Assembly (NCBI GenBank): GCA_007119305.1
Contig: SKPY01000112.1
Span: forward strand, 1 to 7,045
DNA: 7,045 nucleotides
From: Nitriliruptorales bacterium
Lineage (GTDB): Bacteria > Actinomycetota > Nitriliruptoria > Euzebyales > Egibacteraceae
Direction of reading: 5' to 3'
In this document: positions 1 through 4,508 of the stretch, in pieces
Layout: the number at the start of each line of letters is the position of its first letter
Numbering within the stretch: the stretch's first letter is position 1
Made by a program: the position numbers and the translations under genes
The notes under the pieces: model-generated
What the model was told of the DNA's origin: nothing
The model's database searches: none
The model's input: only the letters and a program-made list of their open reading frames with translations

Positions 1-1385
1 GCGGCCCAGAGCCGGTCGCTGCCGACCGACCCGTCGTCCAGGCGCGCGCCGGCGGCGGCAGCGGCGGTGCCGTAGCGGTTGCTGCCCCACAGCCGCTCGA
101 CCTGCGCGGCGTGCGCGGCGATCGCGTCCTCGAGCTCGGTCGAGATCGCCGCACGACCGCCGATGATCGTCGCGGTCTCGACGCCGGCCAGCGCGGCGGC
201 CGCTGCCTCGGGCAGGGCCTCGTCGTGGGCGATGAGCAGCACCGGCTGGCCGAGGACCGCCCCGTGGTAGCCGGCAGTCAGCGCGTCAGGCCAGGCCCGG
301 TGCGGCTCGGGATGCGCACCCAGGGCCACCAGCACGTCGTCGTCGCCCGTGAGGTCGCGCACGCGGGCGGCGACCTGCGCGGCGGCGTCGTGGGGGTCCG
401 AAGCGGCGATGACGTCGATGGCCTCGGGGGCGAGACCGACCTGCTCGTGCAGGTCGGTCACCACCTGGTCCGCCAACCCGCCGGCGCCGTCAACGACGGT
501 CACCCCCTCGACGCCGAGCCGGTTCAGCTCCTCCGCGGCGGCGGCGTGCAGCCCCGCCCGGTAGGTGGTGAGCACCGGCCCGTCGAGTGCGGCGGCCAGG
601 GGGCCGGCGATGATCGCGTCGGCGAACGAGTGGGCGGCGGTGAGCACCGCGTGCGGCGCGCCAGCGCCGAACGCGTCGGCGGACAGCGCCGCGGCGGTGG
701 CGACCCGCTCGGGTCCGGCGATGCGGTCCACCCAGTCCGGCTTCGGCTCCGGCTCCGGGTCCGGGTTGCCTGGCGACCCGGGGACGTCGCCGCGCGCGAT
801 CGCGTCCTTCAGCGACTCGTACGGGTTGATGTAGCCGCAGCTCCACGGGTTGGAGCCGGCCACGGCGGCGTCGGCGATCTCGAAGTGCAGGTGGGGCAGG
901 CTCTGGCTCGCGTTGCCCGACCAGCCGAGGTAGCCGATGTGCTGGCCGCGCTCGACGCGGTCGCCCCGCTGCAGGTCCGGCACGTAGGCGGCGTCCCGGT
1001 CGTTGTCGTCGCGCCCGAGGTGGATGTAGTTGTAGGTGCGGCCGTCGTCGCCCGCGATGCGGATCATCCACCCGTACGACGGCCGGGTCTCCGGCATGAA
1101 GGTGATCTGCCCGCCGACTGCGGCGAACACCGGCTGCCCGGCCTCGCCCATGATGTCGGTGGCGCGGTGGATCCCGCAGTCGTTGCCGCGCGGGTAGTGG
1201 TAGTCGTCGATGAAGCCGTAGGCCGTGCCGTCGATCCGCTCGATCGGCGTGCGGTCCGAGGGCGGCACCGTCGGGAAGGTGATGTCGACGACCTGGCGGT
1301 AGTCGTCGTCGGCACCGGCCGCCGCGGGGGCGGCGAAGGCGAGCATGGCGATCAGGGCAGCGAGGAAGAGACTCCGGGCGCGCAT
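1..1385 (-). CDS. Secreted M23 metallopeptidase with cell-wall-binding type 2 repeats (3' end beyond window)
   Basis: Predicted secreted zinc endopeptidase that cuts peptidoglycan cross-bridges or stem peptides. 461 residues are visible and the frame is still open at the left edge. Residues 1-25 form a signal peptide: basic MRAR, a hydrophobic core, then APAAAGA as the likely cleavage region. The M23 (LytM/lysostaphin) domain spans about 50-195. H73 and D77 (HRATD) and H167 of HLHFE (165-169) match the zinc ligands, H165 matches a catalytic His, and H122 lies in a YIHLG segment. A Pro/Glu/Lys linker (202-217) leads to repeats of the CWB2 family: repeat 1 starts near R221 (RIAGPERVATAAAL), repeat 2 runs about 323-425 with an IIGG motif at 407-410, and repeat 3 starts near R431 (RLWGSNRYGTAAA). 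Family knowledge says CWB2 modules usually come in threes and anchor proteins to the wall, so the missing part is probably the rest of repeat 3. The start is fixed by the signal peptide and a promoter directly upstream. Confidence 0.9.
   Translation of the reverse strand, partial: MRARSLFLAALIAMLAFAAPAAAGADDDYRQVVDITFPTVPPSDRTPIERIDGTAYGFIDDYHYPRGNDCGIHRATDIMGEAGQPVFAAVGGQITFMPETRPSYGWMIRIAGDDGRTYNYIHLGRDDNDRDAAYVPDLQRGDRVERGQHIGYLGWSGNASQSLPHLHFEIADAAVAGSNPWSCGYINPYESLKDAIARGDVPGSPGNPDPEPEPKPDWVDRIAGPERVATAAALSADAFGAGAPHAVLTAAHSFADAIIAGPLAAALDGPVLTTYRAGLHAAAAEELNRLGVEGVTVVDGAGGLADQVVTDLHEQVGLAPEAIDVIAASDPHDAAAQVAARVRDLTGDDDVLVALGAHPEPHRAWPDALTAGYHGAVLGQPVLLIAHDEALPEAAAAALAGVETATIIGGRAAISTELEDAIAAHAAQVERLWGSNRYGTAAAAAGARLDDGSVGSDRLWA
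736..765 (-). repeat. Five 6-bp tandem units encoding the Pro-Glu linker
   Basis: Five consecutive hexamers of the form T(C/T)CGG(C/G) (TCCGGC, TTCGGC, TCCGGC, TCCGGG, TCCGGG on the plus strand) encode the PDPEPEPKP part of the linker between the peptidase and the wall-binding repeats. The 6-bp period keeps the frame when units are gained or lost, so linker length could vary between strains. Confidence 0.7.
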
Positions 1386-1392
1386 CCGGGTC

Positions 1393-1398
1393 AGGCTA
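1393..1398 (-). promoter_or_regulatory. -10 element TAGCCT for the M23 peptidase gene, probably leaderless
   Basis: On the minus strand TAGCCT fits the TAnnnT -10 pattern. Its last base is 7 nt before the ATG at 1385, which puts the expected transcription start on or next to the A of the start codon. No Shine-Dalgarno sequence lies before this ATG, which agrees with a leaderless mRNA. No good -35 hexamer is visible at a spacing of 16-18 nt. The same hexamer at the same distance precedes the yibE/F gene. Confidence 0.6.
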
Positions 1399-1407
1399 GA
1401 GGAGCGT

Positions 1408-1420
1408 CCCCGGTTCGGGG
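1408..1420. repeat. Inverted repeat CCCCG-GTT-CGGGG upstream of the peptidase promoter
   Basis: A perfect 5-bp inverted repeat with a 3-nt centre lies about 10 bp upstream of the peptidase -10 hexamer, across the spacer and -35 zone. It could be an operator or only a chance GC palindrome. More alternating CCCC and GGGG blocks follow at 1417-1427 and 1436-1439. Confidence 0.3.
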
Positions 1421-1429
1421 GTTCCCCAT

Positions 1430-1457
1430 CGGACAGGGGACCTGTACCACCGGACAG
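1430..1457. repeat. Direct repeat CGGACAG x2, spaced 21 bp
   Basis: CGGACAG occurs at 1430-1436 and again at 1451-1457. The 21-bp start-to-start distance is two helical turns, so both copies face the same side of the DNA. Relative to the predicted peptidase transcription start at about 1385 they centre near -48 and -69, a normal place for activator sites. No regulator family is assigned. Confidence 0.35.
1433..1445. repeat. Inverted repeat ACAGG-GGA-CCTGT
   Basis: A perfect 5-bp inverted repeat with a 3-nt centre, overlapping the left copy of the CGGACAG direct repeat. It could form a small hairpin in read-through RNA from the yibE/F gene, or be a half-site arrangement for a DNA-binding protein. 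Confidence 0.3.
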
Positions 1458-1461
1458 CACT

Positions 1462-1501
1462 TGCATGGCGGACGCTGCCGCGACCGCCACAACCGGATGC
1501 A
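1462..1501 (-). other. Two-part imperfect hairpin in the yibE/F 3' region
   Basis: TGCAT (1462-1466) can pair with ATGCA (1497-1501), and GGCGG (1467-1471) with CCGCC (1484-1488). This gives two stacked 5-bp stems with an 8-nt bulge on one side (1489-1496) and a 12-nt loop. It comes right after the stronger stem at 1508-1539 in transcripts leaving yibE/F. It may help end or stabilise the 3' end. No known RNA family was recognised. Confidence 0.35.
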
Positions 1502-1507
1502 CGGAGG

Positions 1508-1539
1508 ATGCGACCGCGGCGCTGGCGCTTGGGTCGCAT
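1508..1539 (-). terminator. Stem-loop after yibE/F, likely transcription terminator without U-tract
   Basis: ATGCGACC (1508-1515) and GGTCGCAT (1532-1539) are a perfect 8-bp inverted repeat around a 16-nt GC-rich loop, beginning 7 nt beyond the yibE/F stop codon. There is no T run on the downstream side, so it is not a classical intrinsic terminator. GC-rich actinobacteria often have stem-only 3' ends. The position fits the end of the DUF4446-pheA-yibE/F transcript, and the peptidase gene beyond it has its own promoter. Confidence 0.45.
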
Positions 1540-1546
1540 TCACGTG

Positions 1547-2866
1547 TCAGGTGTCGGCCTCGCGGTCCGGCAGGCGGTAGGCCTCGCGCAGGCGCCCGAC
1601 CCACTCGTCGTCGTCCTCGTCGTCGGGCGCCGGCTCGTCGCTGATCGGGGTCCCGGCCGCATCGTCACCGTCGGAGGCCGGCTCACGGACAGGCCTCGGC
1701 TCACGGCCAGGCGCCGGCTCGGGCCGCTGGGCGGGCCCCCGACGGGCGGTCAGCCCAGCGCCGACGACGGCGGCCGCCAGCGCGGTGGTGAGCGGCACCG
1801 CCGCGATCAGCCCGATCGAGCCGACGAGGGTGCGCACCACCTCGACGGCCACGATCTCGGCGGTGAGCACGGTGGTGACCGTGGTGTCGGCGGTGACGAA
1901 CAGGATGAGCAACGGCAGCGAGGCGCCGGCGTAGGCCAGGAACAGGGTGTTCACCGTCGCCGCGATGTGGTCGCGGCCCACGTTCAACGCGCCGCGGAGC
2001 AGGTCGCCGAAGCCGGCGCGCGGGTTTGCGCGCCGCAGCTCGAAGACCGTCGACGACTGCGACATCGTCACGTCGTCGAGCACCCCCAGGCCACCGATGA
2101 TGATGCCGGCGAGCAGGAGCCCCCGCAGGCTCAACCCGCCCACCTCCAGGTTCGCGAGGCGGGCCTCCTCGCTCGTGAAGCCGGTGAGGTTGGCTGCCGC
2201 GACGAACGCGACGGCGAGCGCGCCGGTGAGCAGCAGGGCGAGGGCCGTGCCGACCACCGCCGCAGTGGTCTTCGGGGAGTACCCGTGGGCGAGGTACAGG
2301 GTGAGGATCATGATCACGACCGCGCCGACGAGCGCGACGGCGACGGGGCTCTGACCGCCGAGGATGGCGGGCACGATGAACCCGACGATGATCACGAACG
2401 TGAGGGCGAGCCCGACGAGGGCCCGCACCCCCTGCCAGCGGCTGAACGCGATGACGGCCGTGAGGAACAGCCCGAACAGGATGATGAGCGGCCAGTCGCG
2501 GCGGAAGTCGCTCACGAGGTACATGACCTCGCCGTCGGCACCGCTGATCTCCTGGAGCTTGACGCGCTGCCCCGCCGCGAAGGTGTCACCGGTGTCGTCG
2601 ATCATCTCGAAGGAGACGACCTCGCCCGTCTCCTCGATCCGGGCGGAGACCGCCACCTCGGTGGCGCCGGGCACGAGCCCGAACTCGTCCTCGCCGAGCT
2701 CGACGACGTCGATGAGCTGCGCGTCGACGAGCCGCGTGTCCTGGTCCGGCACGAACGGGTCGTCGTCGACGACGACGCGCTCGGGCCACAGCAGCGCGAT
2801 CCCCGCGACCGCCGCCACGGCGATGACCGCGACGACCGCGAGCAGGCTGCGGTGCGAGATGTGCAT
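1547..2866 (-). CDS. YibE/F family multi-pass membrane protein
   Basis: 439-residue integral membrane protein of the YibE/F family (PF07907), whose biochemical role is unknown. An N-terminal membrane anchor (about 8-27) is followed by a soluble, probably outside, domain of about 100 residues (28-125) and then seven or so hydrophobic segments near 126-142, 149-170, 173-194, 201-226, 248-264, 303-324 and 332-370. Family-typical segments are GGLGVLDDVTMSQS (258-271), GRDHIAATVNTLFLAYAGAS (297-316) and LVGSIGLIAAVPLT (347-360). The C-terminal 65 residues are hydrophilic, Pro/Arg-rich and then acidic (DDEDDDEW, 415-422). The start is the only good ATG ahead of the first membrane segment. It has no Shine-Dalgarno site but a TAGCCT hexamer 7 nt upstream, so it may be translated leaderless as well as from pheA read-through. 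The gap to pheA is 24 bp. Confidence 0.9.
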   Translation of the reverse strand: MHISHRSLLAVVAVIAVAAVAGIALLWPERVVVDDDPFVPDQDTRLVDAQLIDVVELGEDEFGLVPGATEVAVSARIEETGEVVSFEMIDDTGDTFAAGQRVKLQEISGADGEVMYLVSDFRRDWPLIILFGLFLTAVIAFSRWQGVRALVGLALTFVIIVGFIVPAILGGQSPVAVALVGAVVIMILTLYLAHGYSPKTTAAVVGTALALLLTGALAVAFVAAANLTGFTSEEARLANLEVGGLSLRGLLLAGIIIGGLGVLDDVTMSQSSTVFELRRANPRAGFGDLLRGALNVGRDHIAATVNTLFLAYAGASLPLLILFVTADTTVTTVLTAEIVAVEVVRTLVGSIGLIAAVPLTTALAAAVVGAGLTARRGPAQRPEPAPGREPRPVREPASDGDDAAGTPISDEPAPDDEDDDEWVGRLREAYRLPDREADT

Positions 2867-2873
2867 TGGGAGA

Positions 2874-2901
2874 AGGCTAACGTCCCTGGGCTAGTCGTCC
2901 A
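2874..2901 (-). promoter_or_regulatory. Internal promoter for yibE/F, TGGACG-N16-TAGCCT, probably leaderless
   Basis: On the minus strand TAGCCT (2879-2874) lies 7 nt before the ATG at 2866. A possible -35 hexamer TGGACG (2901-2896) matches TTGACA at four of six bases with a 16-nt spacer and lies inside the last codons of pheA. No ribosome-binding site is seen between pheA and this ATG. This would let yibE/F be expressed apart from the genes upstream. Confidence 0.5.
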
Positions 2902-3829
2902 CGTCGTCGAGGAGGCGCGTGTACCAGTCGTGCGCCTCCGCGTACGCGCGGTCGGTGTCGGACGGGCCGACCGACGTCGCGAGGGCGTCGGCCCTGCGGT
3001 ACGCGCCGAAGATCTTGAGCTCGGCCACGTGCCGGTGCACGCTGCGCAGCGCCTCCGCGAGGCGGGCGTCGGTGGGATGACCCTCGCAGTCGATGAGGAT
3101 GCAGTACTCGCCCATGGTGGTCTTGGCCGGGCGCGACTCGATCTTCGTGAGGTTGATCCCCCGCAGCGCGAACTCGTCGAGGACGTGCAGCAGCAGCCCC
3201 GGGCGGTCCTCCCCGAAGAACACCACCAGCGAGGTCTTGTCGGCGCCGGTCGCCGCAGCCATCCGCCGGCCCAGCACCGCGAAGCGGGTCATGTTGTCGG
3301 GGTGGTCGTGGATGTCACGCCCCGCCACCTCCAGCCAGTAGCGTGCCGCCGCGAACTCGGGGGCGACCGCCGCGGTCACGGCCGGCACGTCGTCGGACTC
3401 CTCCGCGACCTGGCGGGCCGCCTCGGCGGTGGACGTCGCGGCTTCGACCTCGACGTAGGGCAGCTGGCGGCCGAGCCACGCGCGGCACTGCGCGAGCGCG
3501 TGCGGGTGGCTGCGCACCCGGCGGATGTCGGCGAGCTGCGTGCCCGGCCGCACGAGCAGCATCAGCGCGACCGGGATCAGCAGCTCCCCGCGGATGTAGA
3601 CGCCGGGCTCGCCGAACGCGAGCTCGTCGAGGGTGGCGTTCACCGAGCCCTCGATCAGGTTCTCGATCGGCACCACGCCGACGGCCGCACCGTGGTGGCG
3701 CACCTGCTCGAAGACCTCGCCGATGCTGCCCACGGGCCGCCGCTCCGCGTCGGGCGCGACGCGCTGGGCGGCCTCGGCGGTGAACGTGCCCTCCGGACCG
3801 AGGAAGGCCACCCGCGGGCGCGGGGTCAC
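2891..3829 (-). CDS. pheA: Prephenate dehydratase with ACT domain
   Basis: 312-residue cytoplasmic enzyme that converts prephenate to phenylpyruvate, water and CO2 in phenylalanine synthesis. The catalytic PDT domain covers about 5-188: LGPEGTFTAEAA (10-21), VPIENLIEGSVNATLDEL (53-70), SHPHALAQC (107-115), TSTAEAA (132-138) and the TRF motif T181-R182-F183. The ACT domain (about 198-276) carries the ESRP motif (231-234) that shapes the phenylalanine site in this family, followed by GEYCILIDCEGH. Feedback inhibition by Phe is therefore expected. The family's ACT GALV motif reads GLLL here (211-214). There is no chorismate mutase domain, so this is the monofunctional type, and length is normal. 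The GTG start at 3829 is chosen because it directly precedes TPRPRVAFLGPEG, has GGAGG 4 nt upstream, and overlaps the stop of the DUF4446 gene by 4 bp. Confidence 0.95.
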   Translation of the reverse strand: MTPRPRVAFLGPEGTFTAEAAQRVAPDAERRPVGSIGEVFEQVRHHGAAVGVVPIENLIEGSVNATLDELAFGEPGVYIRGELLIPVALMLLVRPGTQLADIRRVRSHPHALAQCRAWLGRQLPYVEVEAATSTAEAARQVAEESDDVPAVTAAVAPEFAAARYWLEVAGRDIHDHPDNMTRFAVLGRRMAAATGADKTSLVVFFGEDRPGLLLHVLDEFALRGINLTKIESRPAKTTMGEYCILIDCEGHPTDARLAEALRSVHRHVAELKIFGAYRRADALATSVGPSDTDRAYAEAHDWYTRLLDDVDD

Positions 3830-4407
3830 TGCGCCTCCGCGTGCGCCTGCTCGCTCGCGCGCTCGCCGTTGGCCAGTGCCACGGCCGCACGGCGCCCCGT
3901 CTGGCGGGCCGGGCGGGCACGGCCGGCGCGGGAGCGGGCGTGCTCGATGGCGGCGACCTCCTCCTGCGACAGGTTGTGGCGGCTCGTCCAGCTCATGACC
4001 GGCTTGGCGTACACCCGCGTGTCGGTGCGGCCGTTGATGGCCGACACCACCACCCCGTCGCCGCACTCGTCCAGCAGCGCGGTGGAGAACGACAGCCGCC
4101 CGCCCATGTCCTCGAAGGCGTCGTAGCGCACCGTGCCGACCCGGCTGATGTCGCTGCGTGCGAGCTCGCGCAGATGGTCCGCGTAGCGCCGCAGCTCCTC
4201 CACCTCGCCGCGCAGCCGGCGAACCTCGTCGATGTGGCGCTCGATGAGCGTGAGCACGTCGTCGGGGCTGCCCAGCGAGAACGCCCGGTACGCGCGGCGC
4301 ACCTTGCGCTGGCCGTACAGGGCGACGCCAGCCACCGCCAGGGCGGCGACGCCCAGTGCGAGGGCGCTGAACACGAGCACCCCGACAAGCGTCGGACTGA
4401 GCTCCAC
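3826..4407 (-). CDS. DUF4446 family membrane protein
   Basis: 193-residue protein of unknown function matching the DUF4446 family. One membrane segment lies at about 7-30, followed by a basic patch (YGQRKVRRAYRAF), then a heptad-like helix rich in Glu/Arg/Leu (about 50-85, EVRRLRGEVEELRRYADHLREL, written here only as a likely coiled coil). The conserved domain is at 88-156, with RYDAFEDMGGRLSFSTALLD and RVYAKPVMSW as its clearest segments. Residues 158-193 form an Arg/Ala-rich tail. The topology is probably a short N-terminus outside and the rest in the cytoplasm. The GTG start at 4407 has GGAGG 5 nt upstream and begins just before the membrane segment. The stop overlaps the pheA start (GTGA), so the two are probably translationally coupled. 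No enzymatic motif is visible and I assign no function. Confidence 0.85.
   Translation of the reverse strand: MELSPTLVGVLVFSALALGVAALAVAGVALYGQRKVRRAYRAFSLGSPDDVLTLIERHIDEVRRLRGEVEELRRYADHLRELARSDISRVGTVRYDAFEDMGGRLSFSTALLDECGDGVVVSAINGRTDTRVYAKPVMSWTSRHNLSQEEVAAIEHARSRAGRARPARQTGRRAAVALANGERASEQAHAEAQ
3834..3838 (-). promoter_or_regulatory. Ribosome-binding site GGAGG for pheA, inside the DUF4446 gene
   Basis: GGAGG on the minus strand sits 4 nt before the pheA GTG start and within the last codons of the DUF4446 gene. Together with the GTGA overlap it fixes the pheA start at 3829 rather than at codons further upstream in the same open frame. Confidence 0.7.
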
Positions 4408-4412
4408 GGGGG

Positions 4413-4417
4413 CCTCC
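4413..4417 (-). promoter_or_regulatory. Ribosome-binding site GGAGG for the DUF4446 gene
   Basis: GGAGG lies 5 nt before the GTG at 4407 on the minus strand, which supports this start over the longer upstream reading of the same frame. It is one of the strongest Shine-Dalgarno sites in the window and contrasts with the neighbouring genes that have none. Confidence 0.75.
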
Positions 4418-4448
4418 AGGATCGACGGGGTGGACCTGGCAGTCCCCG

Positions 4449-4454
4449 AGTGTA
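4449..4454 (-). promoter_or_regulatory. -10 element TACACT for the DUF4446-pheA operon
   Basis: On the minus strand TACACT is a good TAnnnT hexamer. Start of transcription would fall near 4442 and give a leader of about 35 nt containing the GGAGG site. No convincing -35 hexamer is seen at 17-19 nt. It is divergent from the larB promoter about 45 bp away. Confidence 0.5.
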
Positions 4455-4461
4455 GTGCCGT

Positions 4462-4490
4462 CCCGCGAAATCCGGCGCACCCGGCGCGGG
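4462..4490. repeat. Inverted repeat CCCGCG-N17-CGCGGG and CCGGCGC direct repeats between divergent promoters
   Basis: CCCGCG (4462-4467) and CGCGGG (4485-4490) are inverted copies, and CCGGCGC occurs at 4472-4478 and 4481-4487. They lie between the two divergent -10 elements, where a shared operator would be expected. Repeats this short are common by chance in such GC-rich DNA. Confidence 0.25.
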
Positions 4491-4495
4491 TCTGC

Positions 4496-4501
4496 GAGAA
4501 T
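4496..4501 (+). promoter_or_regulatory. Possible -10 element GAGAAT for larB, probably leaderless
   Basis: GAGAAT keeps the A2 and T6 positions of the -10 pattern and ends 7 nt before the larB ATG at 4509, the same spacing seen at the yibE/F and peptidase genes. No Shine-Dalgarno site precedes this ATG. The first base departs from TAnnnT and no -35 hexamer is clear, so this is weaker than the two TAGCCT cases. Confidence 0.4.
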
Positions 4502-4508
4502 CGCCCGC

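Noticed and set aside
490..1071. 193-residue minus-strand frame overlapping the peptidase gene
   Set aside because: Same strand but a different frame from the peptidase. It is an Arg/Pro/Ala-rich shadow, while the correct frame gives HLHFE and CWB2 motifs.
1386..1440. c-di-AMP (ydaO) riboswitch upstream of the peptidase
   Set aside because: GGGGAACC and CCGAACC fragments recall that element and actinobacterial wall hydrolases are known targets, but the GGGTGAATC and AGCTAACCTCG-type core parts are missing, too little sequence remains before the ATG, and the predicted transcript has no leader.
1541..1550. CACGTG palindrome next to the yibE/F stop codon
   Set aside because: A single 6-bp palindrome overlapping a 3' gene end, with no second copy nearby. 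Expected by chance.
111..1580. 489-residue open frame on the plus strand
   Set aside because: Antisense to the M23/CWB2 gene, which has a signal peptide, active-site motifs and repeats. The plus-strand product is low-complexity Val/Arg/Gly and resembles nothing.
1508..4126. 872-residue open frame on the plus strand across yibE/F and pheA
   Set aside because: It is antisense to two clearly recognised genes, is built mostly of Arg, Asp, Gly and His in no domain pattern, and is the expected mirror of GC-rich codons on the other strand.
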